Shown here one piece after another: positions 26,852 through 36,165 of a stretch of DNA of 64,000 nt (positions are counted from its first letter, which is position 1; each line of letters opens with the position of its first letter). The position numbers and the translations under genes were made by a program. This DNA comes from Bradyrhizobium barranii subsp. barranii (lineage in GTDB: Bacteria > Pseudomonadota > Alphaproteobacteria > Rhizobiales > Xanthobacteraceae), in the NCBI RefSeq assembly GCF_017565645.3, contig NZ_CP086136.1:930001-994000 (forward strand). Direction: 5' to 3'. Below the pieces are notes generated by a model. That model ran no database searches, was not told the origin of the DNA, and saw only the letters and a list, made by a program, of their open reading frames with translations.

Positions 26852-27955
26852 ATGTATGTCGCAGTCAAAGGCGGCGAGCGCGCCATCGAGAACGCCCATC
26901 GCCTGCTCGCCAATGCGCGGCGTGGCGACCAGAGCGTTTCCGAAGTCACGCTCGACCAGATCTCGGAGCAGCTTGGGCTCGCCGTGGACCGCGTCATGAG
27001 CGAAGGGTCGCTCTATGACCGCGAGCTCGCGGCGCTCGCCATCAAGCAGGCGCGCGGGGATCTGATCGAGGCGATCTTCCTGGTCCGCGCCTTCCGCGCC
27101 ACCCTGCCGCGCTTCGGCGCCAGCGAGCCGGTCGAGACCGGCGCGATGCGGGTGCAGAGGCGGGTGTCGGCGACCTTCAAGGACATTCCCGGCGGCCAGA
27201 TCCTCGGGCCGACCTTCGACTACACGCATCGTTTGCTCGATCCCTCGCTTGGCCAAGGCTTTGTGCCTGAAGTGCCGGCGACGGCCGAAGCTTCGACGGC
27301 GCCCACGCCGCGTGTGACCGATATCCTGGGCCGCGACGGGCTGATCGAATCCTCGCCGCGGGCCGAAGACGGCGCCAGCGTCGGCGATCTCACGCGCGAA
27401 CCTCTGAACTTCCCGGCCGATCGCGACCTGCGCCTGCAAAACCTCGCGCGCGGTGACGAAGGCTTTCTGCTGGCCATGGGTTATTCCACCCAGCGCGGTT
27501 ACGGCCGCAACCATCCCTTCGTCGGCGAGATCCGCTTCGGCGAGGTCGAGGTCGAATTTTTCGCGGAGGACGTCGGCTTCGCGGTGCCGCTCGGCTCCAT
27601 CGAGCTCACCGAGTGCCAGATGGTCAACCAGTTCAAGGGCTCGGCGACGGAAGCGCCGTGCTTCACCCGCGGCTATGGTCTCGCCTTCGGCCAGAGCGAG
27701 CGCAAGACCATGTCGATGGCGCTGGTCGACCGCGCGCTGCGTGCCCGCGAGCTCGGCGAAGAAGCCGTGGCCCCCGCGCAAGATGAAGAATTCGTGATGT
27801 CGCATTCGGACAACGTCCAGGCGACCGGCTTCGTCGAGCATCTGAAGCTGCCGCACTATGTCGACTTCCAGTCCGAGCTCGGGCTCCTGCGCAAGCTGCG
27901 CAAGGAATTTGCCGAGGCCAATGCGCCCGATGCCATGAAGGAGGCCGCGGAATGA
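26852..27955 (+). CDS. phnI: C-P lyase core subunit PhnI
   Basis: A 367-aa PhnI, the nucleosidase subunit that with PhnG, H and L attaches phosphonate to C1 of the ATP ribose. Recognisable stretches are MYVAVKGGERAIENAH at the start, TPRVTDILGRDGL and SHSDNVQATGFVEHLKLPHY near the end. The stop overlaps the phnJ start as ATGA. Confidence 0.96.
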   Translation: MYVAVKGGERAIENAHRLLANARRGDQSVSEVTLDQISEQLGLAVDRVMSEGSLYDRELAALAIKQARGDLIEAIFLVRAFRATLPRFGASEPVETGAMRVQRRVSATFKDIPGGQILGPTFDYTHRLLDPSLGQGFVPEVPATAEASTAPTPRVTDILGRDGLIESSPRAEDGASVGDLTREPLNFPADRDLRLQNLARGDEGFLLAMGYSTQRGYGRNHPFVGEIRFGEVEVEFFAEDVGFAVPLGSIELTECQMVNQFKGSATEAPCFTRGYGLAFGQSERKTMSMALVDRALRARELGEEAVAPAQDEEFVMSHSDNVQATGFVEHLKLPHYVDFQSELGLLRKLRKEFAEANAPDAMKEAAE

Positions 27956-28842
27956 ACGCGCCCGCCTACAACTTCGCCTATCTCGACGAACAGACCAAGC
28001 GGATGATCCGCCGCGCGATCCTCAAGGCGATCGCGATCCCCGGCTATCAGGTGCCGTTCGCCAGCCGCGAAATGCCGATGCCCTATGGCTGGGGCACCGG
28101 CGGCGTGCAGGTGACCGCGGCGATCCTCGGGCCCCAAGACGTGCTGAAGGTGATCGACCAGGGTTCTGACGACACGACGAATGCGATCTCGATCCGAAAG
28201 TTCTTCGCCAAGACCGCAGGCGTCGCCACGACCACGGCGACCGAAGATGCGACCGTGATCCAGACCCGTCACCGCATCCCGGAGACGTCGCTGCACGCGA
28301 ACCAGGTGCTGGTCTATCAGGTGCCGATCCCGGAACCGCTGCGATTCCTCGAGCCGCGCGAGACCGAGACGCGGCGCATGCATGCGCTCGCCGAATACGG
28401 CCTGATGCACGTAAAACTCTACGAGGACATCGCCCGCTTCGGCCACATCGCCACCGCCTACGCCTATCCGGTGAAGGTCAACGCGCGCTACGTGATGGAC
28501 CCGTCGCCGACGCCGAAATTCGACAATCCCAAGATGGACAATTGCCCGGCGCTGCAATTGTTCGGCGCCGGTCGCGAGAAGCGCATCTATGCGATCCCGC
28601 CCTATACGCAGGTGGTGTCGCTCGATTTCGAGGATCACCCGTTCGAGCCGTACCGCTTCAACGCGCCCTGCGCGCTGTGCGCGGCCGAGAATTCCTATCT
28701 CGACGAGATCGTCACCGACGACAAGGGCGGGCGCATGTTCGTGTGCTCGGACACCGACTATTGCGAGGGCCGTCAAGCCGCCGGCCATCACGGCAGCCTC
28801 AGCGCCGCGCCGTACAAGGACAAGGCGGGTTCACATGGCTGA
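27952..28842 (+). CDS. phnJ: Carbon-phosphorus lyase, radical-SAM type
   Basis: A 296-aa PhnJ, the catalyst that breaks the C-P bond of ribose-1-phosphonate 5-phosphate to give the alkane and the 1,2-cyclic phosphate. The iron-sulfur ligands are C240-x2-C243-x21-C265, and the radical-carrying Cys is C271, the same spacing as E. coli C241, C244, C266 and C272. The conserved GYQVPF and MPMPYGWGTGG segments are present. The 3' end overlaps phnK by eight bases. Confidence 0.97.
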   Translation: MNAPAYNFAYLDEQTKRMIRRAILKAIAIPGYQVPFASREMPMPYGWGTGGVQVTAAILGPQDVLKVIDQGSDDTTNAISIRKFFAKTAGVATTTATEDATVIQTRHRIPETSLHANQVLVYQVPIPEPLRFLEPRETETRRMHALAEYGLMHVKLYEDIARFGHIATAYAYPVKVNARYVMDPSPTPKFDNPKMDNCPALQLFGAGREKRIYAIPPYTQVVSLDFEDHPFEPYRFNAPCALCAAENSYLDEIVTDDKGGRMFVCSDTDYCEGRQAAGHHGSLSAAPYKDKAGSHG

Positions 28843-29647
28843 TCAAGACATGGCTGATCTCGCCAAGCTCGAAAACGATCAGCCGCTGCTGGTCGCGGAG
28901 TCGCTCAGCAAGTCCTACGGCCGCATCGCCGCGTGCCGCGACGTCTCCTTCTCGCTCTACCCCGGCGAGGTGCTGGCGATCGTCGGCGAGTCCGGCTCGG
29001 GCAAGTCGACACTGCTGCAAATGCTGTCGGGCCAGCTCGCGCCGAGCGCCGGCCAGGTGTCGTACCGGATGCGCGACGGCGTCACCCGCGATCTCACGAG
29101 CCTTGGCGAAGCCGAGCGGCGCTTCCTGTTCCGCACCGACTGGGGCTATGTGCACCAGGATCCCGCGCAGGGCCTGCGCATGGCGGTCTCGGCCGGCGCC
29201 AATGTCGGCGAACGGCTGATGGCGGTGGGCTGGAATCACTACGGCCGCATCCGCGATACCGCGTCGGACTGGCTCACCCGCGTCGAGATCGACATCGCGC
29301 GCATCGACGATGCACCGCGGACCTATTCCGGCGGCATGCGCCAGCGTCTCCAGATCGCGCGCAACCTCGTCACCGAGCCGCGGCTGGTGTTCATGGACGA
29401 GCCGACCGGCGGCCTCGATGTCTCCGTGCAGGCGCGCCTGCTCGACCTCGTGCGCAGCCTCGTTGCCGAACTGCACCTCGCCGTCATCATCGTCACCCAT
29501 GATCTCGCGGTGGCGCGACTGCTGTCGCATCGCGTGATGGTGATGAAGGGCGGCCGTGTCATCGAGACCGGTCTCACCGACCAGGTGCTCGACGACCCCC
29601 GCGAGCCCTATACCCAGCTCCTCGTTTCCTCGATTCTGCCGCCATAA
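28835..29647 (+). CDS. phnK: C-P lyase ABC-type subunit PhnK
   Basis: A 270-aa ABC ATPase that binds the core complex and is not part of a transporter. Walker A is GESGSGKS, the signature is YSGGMRQR, Walker B is LVFMDEP, and the H-loop is VTHDLAVAR. It starts at ATG 28835 inside the end of phnJ. A second in-frame ATG at 28850 is possible. Confidence 0.94.
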   Translation: MADQDMADLAKLENDQPLLVAESLSKSYGRIAACRDVSFSLYPGEVLAIVGESGSGKSTLLQMLSGQLAPSAGQVSYRMRDGVTRDLTSLGEAERRFLFRTDWGYVHQDPAQGLRMAVSAGANVGERLMAVGWNHYGRIRDTASDWLTRVEIDIARIDDAPRTYSGGMRQRLQIARNLVTEPRLVFMDEPTGGLDVSVQARLLDLVRSLVAELHLAVIIVTHDLAVARLLSHRVMVMKGGRVIETGLTDQVLDDPREPYTQLLVSSILPP

Positions 29648-29657
29648 GCCTTCCAAG

Positions 29658-30368
29658 ATGAGTTTTCCGATGACCGCCATGATCGACATCGCCGCCGCGA
29701 AAAAGACCTTTACGATGCACCTTCAGGGCGGCATCGAGCTGCCTGTCGTCAGCGGCGTGACCTTCCACGTCAACCCGGGCGAATGCGTCGTGCTCTCAGG
29801 CCCGTCCGGGGCCGGCAAGTCGTCGATCCTGAAGATGATCTTTGGCAATTACCGCTGCGACTCCGGCCGCATCGGCATCCGCCATCGCGGCGCGGTGGTC
29901 GATCTCGCCACCGCCGAGCCGCGGCAGGTTCTCAACATCCGCCGTTCCACGATCGGCTATGTCAGCCAGTTTTTGCGGGCGGTGCCGCGTGTTGCGACCA
30001 TCGACGTCGTCGCCGAGCCCCTGATCGTGAACGGCCTGGCACGCGCTGAGGCGCAGCAGCGCGCCGGCGAGTTGCTGCATCGCCTCAACATCCCTGAAAG
30101 GCTCTGGCAGCTGCCGCCCGCGACTTTCTCCGGCGGCGAGCAGCAGCGCGTCAACATCGCGCGCGGCTTCATCTCGGACCTGCCGATCCTGCTGCTGGAC
30201 GAGCCGACCGCCTCGCTCGATGCCGCCAACCGCGCCGTCGTGGTCGATCTGGTCGCCGAGAAGAAGCGCCAGGGCGTCGCCATGCTCGCCATTGTCCATG
30301 ACGACGAAATCCGCCATTTGATTGCCGACCGTATTGTTGACGTCACCAGCTTTGCCGCCGCGGCCTGA
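29658..30368 (+). CDS. phnL: C-P lyase ABC-type subunit PhnL
   Basis: A 236-aa ABC ATPase with Walker A GPSGAGKS, a long insert before YVSQFLRAVPR, the signature FSGGEQQR, and Walker B ILLLDEP. PhnL joins PhnG, H and I in forming the alpha-D-ribose 1-phosphonate 5-triphosphate. Start 29658 or 29670 (MTAMIDI) cannot be settled, as neither has a strong ribosome site. Confidence 0.93.
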   Translation: MSFPMTAMIDIAAAKKTFTMHLQGGIELPVVSGVTFHVNPGECVVLSGPSGAGKSSILKMIFGNYRCDSGRIGIRHRGAVVDLATAEPRQVLNIRRSTIGYVSQFLRAVPRVATIDVVAEPLIVNGLARAEAQQRAGELLHRLNIPERLWQLPPATFSGGEQQRVNIARGFISDLPILLLDEPTASLDAANRAVVVDLVAEKKRQGVAMLAIVHDDEIRHLIADRIVDVTSFAAAA

Positions 30369-30379
30369 AGGAAATGGAA

Positions 30380-31537
30380 ATGAATGCCAAGCCGAAGGAA
30401 ACATTGATCGCCAACGCCAGGATCGTGCTGGCTGACCGGGTGATCGAGCAGGGCTGGCTCGCTCTCGCGGATGGACGCATTGCCGAGATCGGCGAGGGCA
30501 GGGCGCCTGCGGGTGCGGAGGATGCCGGCGGCGACCTCATCATGCCAGGCCTGATCGAGCTCCACACCGATCACCTCGAAGCGCATTACGTGCCGCGCCC
30601 AAAGGTGTTCTGGAATCCGGTCGCTGCCGTCATCTCCTATGACGGCCAGCTCGCGACCTCAGGCATCACGACCGTGTTCGACTCGCTCCGGGTCTGGCGC
30701 GAGGACGGCGCCGAGGAAGTCGATGGCCGCGCCGGCGTGCTCGCCGCCGCGATCACGACCGCCCGCGATGCCAGCCTGCTGCGCGCCGACCACTTCCTGC
30801 ATCTGCGCTGCGAAATCCCGATGCCGAGCGTGGTGGAGGAAGCCAAGGAGCTGATCGACCGTCCCGACGTCAAGCTGATGTCGCTGATGGACCACACACC
30901 CGGCCAGCGCCAGTTCCGCGACGAGGTCAAGCTGCGCGACTATTACCGCGGCAAGGGCGGCGGCAAGACCGATGCCGAGCTCGACGAGCTGTTCGCGAAG
31001 CGCTTCGAGTACCAGAAGCTCTATGCAGCGGCCAACATGCGCGAGATCGTGTCGCTCGCGCACAAATACAACATTCCGCTGGCGAGCCATGACGACACCA
31101 CCGAGGAGAACGTCGTGGACGCCGTGCGCGATCGCGTGTCGGTGGCGGAATTCCCGACCACGCTGGAGGCCGCGCGCGGCCTGCATCAGGCCGGCATCGA
31201 CATCCTGATGGGTGCGCCGAACGTCGTGCGCGGCGGCTCGCACTCCGGCAACATCGCCGCGGTCGATCTCGCCCGCGAGGGCCTGCTCGACATCCTGTCG
31301 TCGGACTACATCCCGTCCAGCCTCCTGATGGCCGCGCTGCAATTGCCGGAGCATGTGCCCGCGATCAGCCTCCCGGCGGCGGTTCGTACCGTGACCAAGG
31401 CGCCGGCCGAGGCGGTTGGCCTGTCGGATCGTGGCGAGGTCGCGATCGGCAAGCGCGCCGACCTGATCCGCGTGCATGTCGCAGGCGACGTTCCCGTCGT
31501 CCGCAGCGTCTGGCGCGAAGGAAACCGCGTCGCATGA
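30380..31537 (+). CDS. phnM: Alpha-D-ribose 1-methylphosphonate 5-triphosphate diphosphatase, copy 2
   Basis: A 385-aa PhnM in the usual place after phnL. The metal ligands are in MPGLIELHTDHLEAH, with LMSLMDHTPGQRQF, LASHDDTTEENV and [17 protein letters not shown] 30380 is preferred to 30374 because AAGGA is then seven bases away. The stop overlaps phnN as ATGA. It looks like the canonical PhnM of the lyase operon. Copy 1 at 19107-20300 belongs to the divergent arm. Confidence 0.95.
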   Translation: MNAKPKETLIANARIVLADRVIEQGWLALADGRIAEIGEGRAPAGAEDAGGDLIMPGLIELHTDHLEAHYVPRPKVFWNPVAAVISYDGQLATSGITTVFDSLRVWREDGAEEVDGRAGVLAAAITTARDASLLRADHFLHLRCEIPMPSVVEEAKELIDRPDVKLMSLMDHTPGQRQFRDEVKLRDYYRGKGGGKTDAELDELFAKRFEYQKLYAAANMREIVSLAHKYNIPLASHDDTTEENVVDAVRDRVSVAEFPTTLEAARGLHQAGIDILMGAPNVVRGGSHSGNIAAVDLAREGLLDILSSDYIPSSLLMAALQLPEHVPAISLPAAVRTVTKAPAEAVGLSDRGEVAIGKRADLIRVHVAGDVPVVRSVWREGNRVA

Positions 31538-32130
31538 GCGAGACCGCGACCATGGCACACGATGAGGCCAGCGGGATCGGACCCGGGCGGCTCGTGCTCG
31601 TGGTCGGTCCCAGCGGTGCCGGCAAGGACACGCTGTTGCGGCTCGCGCAGGCGGCCTGCATCGACGATCACGACATCGTCTTCCCGCGCCGTGTCGTGAC
31701 GCGCGAATCCTCCGAAGCCGAAGACAACATGGCGATGAGCCAGGACGAATTCCGCCGCGCGCGCGAGCACGGCGATTTCGCCGTGCACTGGGAAGCGCAT
31801 GGTCATTCCTACGCTCTTCCGCTCGAAATCAACGATGACATCCTCGCTGGCCGGGCCGTCGTCGCCAATGTCTCGCGCACGGTGATCGGCGCGCTCCGCC
31901 AGGCCTATGCCAACGTCGTCGTGGTCGCGATCACGGCGCCGCCTGACGTGCTGGCGCAGCGGCTTGCTGCCCGGGCTAGGCACAGCGACGGCAATATCGC
32001 GGATCGCCTCGCGCGCAGCGTCGACGACACATCGGCCAATGCCGATGTCACCATCCTCAACGCGGGCAGCGCGGACTATCACAGCCGCCAGCTCGTGCGT
32101 GTGATCAGGAACGAAGGCTGGCACGAATAG
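31534..32130 (+). CDS. phnN: Ribose 1,5-bisphosphate phosphokinase
   Basis: A 198-aa P-loop kinase related to guanylate kinase. The P-loop is VGPSGAGKDT, with RRVVTRESSEAEDN and FAVHWEAHGHSYALP following. It converts ribose 1,5-bisphosphate to PRPP, the step after cyclic phosphate opening. Its presence implies that an enzyme making ribose 1,5-bisphosphate exists in the cell. Confidence 0.93.
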   Translation: MSETATMAHDEASGIGPGRLVLVVGPSGAGKDTLLRLAQAACIDDHDIVFPRRVVTRESSEAEDNMAMSQDEFRRAREHGDFAVHWEAHGHSYALPLEINDDILAGRAVVANVSRTVIGALRQAYANVVVVAITAPPDVLAQRLAARARHSDGNIADRLARSVDDTSANADVTILNAGSADYHSRQLVRVIRNEGWHE

Positions 32131-32152
32131 CCGGCGCAACAAGGAGAACGGA

Positions 32153-32764
32153 ATGTCGGTGATTGAAACGGTCGAACAGCTGGAGGCCATCTACGGTGCC
32201 GTTGGTGATGCCTCGACCGTGAAAGTCGCCGACCACGTTACCCCGCTCTACCGCATCTTCATCGAGAAGGCGCCGTTTGCCGCGCTCGCCACCATCGGGC
32301 CTGAGGGGATCGACTGCTCGCCGCGCGGTGATCTCCCCGGCTTCGTCCGCATCCATGATCCGAAGACGTTGATGCTCCCGGATCGCCGTGGCAACAACCG
32401 GGTCGACTCCTTGCGCAACATCGTGCGCGATCCCAGGGTGTCGCTGATGTTCCTGATCCCCGGTTCCGGCAACGCGGTGCGGGCCAACGGCCGCGCTTGT
32501 CTCTCCGTCGATCCCGAGCTGCTCGCCTCGTTCAAGGTCGAGGGCAAGGCGCCCCGCAGCGTCATGGTGATGAATGTGGACGAAATCTATTTCCAGTGCG
32601 CCCGCGCCATCGTCCGCTCCGACCTCTGGAATCCCGACAAGCGGATCGATCCGAAGACGCTGCCGACGCCCGGCCAGATCCTCGCCGAGATGAGCGAGAA
32701 CAAGGTCGGTGGCGCCGAGTACGACCGGATCTGGCCGGAGCGGGCTGCTGCGACGATGTGGTAG
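32153..32764 (+). CDS. PPOX-class FMN-binding protein
   Basis: A 203-aa split-barrel flavoprotein of the pyridoxamine-phosphate-oxidase class. It shows APFAALATIGPEGIDCSPRGD, PDRRGNNRVDSLRNIVRDPRVSLMFLIPG and MNVDEIYFQCARA. It lies 22 bases after phnN with a good AAGGAGA site, so it is the last gene of the lyase operon. Its role in phosphonate use is unknown. Related proteins reduce or bind F420/FMN substrates. Confidence 0.82.
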   Translation: MSVIETVEQLEAIYGAVGDASTVKVADHVTPLYRIFIEKAPFAALATIGPEGIDCSPRGDLPGFVRIHDPKTLMLPDRRGNNRVDSLRNIVRDPRVSLMFLIPGSGNAVRANGRACLSVDPELLASFKVEGKAPRSVMVMNVDEIYFQCARAIVRSDLWNPDKRIDPKTLPTPGQILAEMSENKVGGAEYDRIWPERAAATMW

Positions 32765-32772
32765 CGCTCTCT

Positions 32773-33029
32773 TACCCTCTCCCCCTGTGGGAGAGGGTGG
32801 CTCGCCGCGATAGCGGCGAGACGGGTGAGGGGTATCTCTCCTCACGAAAAGGAGCCGTAGGGTAGGCAAAGGCGCACTTGCGCCGTGCCCACCACCTCTC
32901 CAACACCGCGATAGAAATGGTGGGCACGCTCCGCTTTGCCCACCCTACGGCTCACGAAGAGCGGTGCGCGCGGAGAGATACCCCTCATCCGGCGCTTCGC
33001 GCCACCTTCTCCCACAAGGGGAGAAGGAA
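32773..33029. repeat. Nested inverted dispersed repeats
   Basis: The outer arms are ACCCTCTCCCCCTGTGGGAG...GGTGAGGGGT (about 32773-32833) and its inverted copy (about 32977-33026), the same unit as at 24759-24912. Inside is a second family: GCCGTAGGGTAGGCAAAG (near 32850) facing CTTTGCCCACCCTACGGC (near 32935), with GTGCCCACCA and TGGTGGGCAC nested within. No gene is present. The block ends the phn operon and the convergent SDR gene. Confidence 0.8.
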
Positions 33030-33049
33030 AGGCGGCACCATCTTCGCTC

Positions 33050-33781
<732 letters not shown>

Positions 33782-34174
33782 GTCCGGATCTCCCCAATTG
33801 TCTGTTTTGACGTTGCGCGAGCGTACCATGCCCGCCGCCCGCGCCTGTTGAACTCATCGCGAGATGAATCCGTCTGTTGGTGCTTGCACCGGGAGAAGCG
33901 CGCCAGCGCGCTCGTGCGAAATATGGATAGCCATTTCATTGCCCGAACGCGCCAATCGCTCGATATTCGCAGCATCGAAACTGCTCCTCGAGCTTGATGC
34001 CGCGATATGAGAACCGATCACCAGCGCAATCAGAACGACATGCATGCGTGCATGACAGCGGCGCTGTTTCTCGACGGCAACTGGCGCCTGTTGTTGTTGC
34101 TGATCGCTTCCTAGCAACCTCCCACAGCACAAATCCCACGACAGGAACGCCGAGATTCCGGCGAACGAGCAGTC
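33782..34174. other. Intergenic stretch without a recognised gene
   Basis: 393 bases between the SDR gene and the small plus-strand gene. Short open frames on both strands (33854-34132, 33994-34209) look random in composition. It must contain the promoters for both flanking directions, but I see no clear -35/-10 pair or operator. Confidence 0.4.
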
Positions 34175-34396
34175 ATGTCCCAGACACAGTCGAACGCCTA
34201 CATCATTGAAATCCAGGACCGCGCCGCCGGCATCATCACAAGAGATGAGCGCGGCTTCCGCTTCTTCTCCTCCGAGCGCCTGTTCGACAGCCTCGAAGGC
34301 CGCCAGTTCCGTTCGGCGCGCGAGGCCGAACGCGCAGCCCGTGCGGTGTTTTCGGAGTGGAGCCGCCGCGCCAATTCCTCACTCTTCGCCAACTGA
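34175..34396 (+). CDS. Small conserved-looking protein, unknown function
   Basis: A 73-aa protein, MSQTQSNAYIIEIQDRAAG at the start and a basic/amphipathic middle (FDSLEGRQFRSAREAERAAR). Codon use is like its neighbours, and the stop lies 22 bases before an SsuA-type gene, so it is probably the first gene of that operon. No domain is recognised and no signal peptide is seen. It may be cytosolic. Confidence 0.65.
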   Translation: MSQTQSNAYIIEIQDRAAGIITRDERGFRFFSSERLFDSLEGRQFRSAREAERAARAVFSEWSRRANSSLFAN

Positions 34397-34418
34397 ACCT
34401 GACGCAAAGGACCGCAAC

Positions 34419-35372
34419 ATGATTGCACGACGACATATCCTGACCGCAGCGCTTCTCCTCGCGACCGCCCTGGCCGCACCCGCACGCGCCGAGGACAAGC
34501 CGGCGGAAATCCGCATCGGCACCCAGAAGGGCGGCTTCTTCCCGGCGGTACGCCAGCGTCAAACGCTCGAAAATGCGTTCAAGCCGCTGGGCATCGAGGT
34601 CAGATGGATCGACTTCCAGTTCGGTCCGCCGCTGCTTGAGGCGATCAACGTCGGCAGCGTCGATTTCGGCTTCGTCGGCGACACGCCGCCGATCTTCGCG
34701 CAAGCCGGCGGCGCAAAAATAAAATATGTCGCGGCGGTGAAGTCCGAGGGCGACAACCAGGCGATCATCGTGCCGAAGGATTCAGCCATCAAGACGCTGG
34801 CCGATCTCAAAGGCAAGCGCATCGCCTTCGGCAAGGGATCGAGCGCGCACAATCTCCTGGTCGCCTCGCTCGAAAAGGCCGGCCTGTCCTGGTCCGACAT
34901 CACGCCCGCTCCGCTCGCGCCGGCCGATGCGACGGCAGCCTTCGTGAAGGGTTCGGTCGACGCCTGGTCGATCTGGGATCCCTATCTCGCGCTCGCCGAA
35001 TTGAAGGAGAACGCCCGCGTTCTCGTCTTCGACAAGGACGTGCACAAGCCGAACGCCTACTACATCGCCAACACCGACTTCGTCGAGAAATATCCGTCGC
35101 TGGTCGCGAAGCTCAACACGACCTTCGCCTCCGAAGGCAAGTGGGCGGAGCAGCATCACGAGGAGGTCGCAAAGGCGCAGGCCGAGGCGACCGGCGTCGA
35201 CATCGAGGCTGTCAGGCGCTTCGTCAACCGCTCCGTCTACAGCGTGGTGCCGCTCGACGCCGAGGTGATCAGGACGCAGCAGGCCGTCGCCGACCGTTTT
35301 GCAAAGCTCGGCCTGATCCCGAAGCCGGTCAATGTTTCGGATATCGTCTGGAAGTGGACGCCGGGGTCGTGA
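34419..35372 (+). CDS. Aliphatic sulfonate ABC transporter substrate-binding protein, orphan
   Basis: A 317-aa SsuA-type periplasmic protein with signal peptide RRHILTAALLLATALAAPARA. The family stretches IRIGTQKGGFFPAVR, FQFGPPLLEAINVGSVDFGF, VGDTPPIFAQA and WSIWDPYLA are present. AAAGGA precedes ATG 34419. SsuA binds alkanesulfonates under sulfur starvation. No SsuB, SsuC or SsuD gene follows: the next gene is on the other strand. So it either lends itself to a transporter encoded elsewhere or is a relic. Confidence 0.88.
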   Translation: MIARRHILTAALLLATALAAPARAEDKPAEIRIGTQKGGFFPAVRQRQTLENAFKPLGIEVRWIDFQFGPPLLEAINVGSVDFGFVGDTPPIFAQAGGAKIKYVAAVKSEGDNQAIIVPKDSAIKTLADLKGKRIAFGKGSSAHNLLVASLEKAGLSWSDITPAPLAPADATAAFVKGSVDAWSIWDPYLALAELKENARVLVFDKDVHKPNAYYIANTDFVEKYPSLVAKLNTTFASEGKWAEQHHEEVAKAQAEATGVDIEAVRRFVNRSVYSVVPLDAEVIRTQQAVADRFAKLGLIPKPVNVSDIVWKWTPGS

Positions 35373-35378
35373 GCGGGC

Positions 35379-36161
35379 TCAGCCCCTCAACGCCGCCAGC
35401 AATTCATCCGGGCGCTCGGCCATGATCATGTGGCCCGCGCCCGGCACCACGACGGTCTTCGCATGCGGGATCGCCGCGGCGAGCGCCTTGCCCGCCTTCG
35501 CCGGTGTCATCATGTCGCGTTCGCCGAGGATGAGGGTAGCAGGCACTTTCACGCTCGCCGCAGCAGTCAGCGCATTCGCGTAAGCATTGCAGGCCGACAG
35601 ATCCCTGAAGAGCACGCCGGGCTCGCAAGACTTCAGCACGGCCTGCGCACCGCCATGCATCCACAGGCCCGGCGCGAGGCTGCCGCCGAGCTCGGCGTTG
35701 AAGCCAAGGCCCCAGATCGACACCATGTCGTTGGCGTCCTGCGCGTTGGCTTCGGCCGCTTTCAGGAGATCCGGGCCGACTGTCATGGTCGCGGCGGTGC
35801 CGATCAGGCTCAGCGCGGAGACCTTGTCGGGATGACGCGCCGCCGTCTCCAGTGAGATCAGCGATCCCATGGAGTGGCCGATCAGGTGCGCCTTCGCCAC
35901 GCCGGCCGCAGCGAGCAATGCCGCCGTCCAGTCCGCCATCTCGGCGACGGTTGACAGCGAGGGTCCAGCCGAGCGGCCGTGGCCGGGCATATCAGGCGCC
36001 AGCACGCCAAAGCCGTGATGCGCGAACCAGCGCGTATGCAGTGCCCAGGTCGAATGGTCGAAGCCGGCGCCATGAATGAAGACGACCGCGGGCAGGGACT
36101 TGTCGAATTCGCGGCCACCGTTTGCGACAAACACCTCGGCGCCGTTGACAGTGAGCTTCAT
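35379..36161 (-). CDS. Alpha/beta hydrolase
   Basis: A 260-aa alpha/beta hydrolase with oxyanion VFIHGAGFDHSTW, DMPGHGRSAG, the nucleophile elbow LIGHSMGSL, and the acid/His pair in GERDMM and PGAGHMIM. It starts at 36161 (MKLTVNG), four bases after the stop of metY, so the two are co-transcribed. The substrate is unknown. A role in handling an activated homoserine ester is possible but not shown. Confidence 0.88.
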   Translation of the reverse strand: MKLTVNGAEVFVANGGREFDKSLPAVVFIHGAGFDHSTWALHTRWFAHHGFGVLAPDMPGHGRSAGPSLSTVAEMADWTAALLAAAGVAKAHLIGHSMGSLISLETAARHPDKVSALSLIGTAATMTVGPDLLKAAEANAQDANDMVSIWGLGFNAELGGSLAPGLWMHGGAQAVLKSCEPGVLFRDLSACNAYANALTAAASVKVPATLILGERDMMTPAKAGKALAAAIPHAKTVVVPGAGHMIMAERPDELLAALRG

Positions 36162-36165
36162 GGTG

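Noticed and set aside
26744..27856. 370-aa minus-strand frame
   Set aside because: Lies wholly within phnH/phnI, which are certain.
33854..34209. Small frames on both strands of the 33.8-34.2 kb gap
   Set aside because: No ribosome site, no sequence pattern, and they overlap each other. Treated as intergenic.
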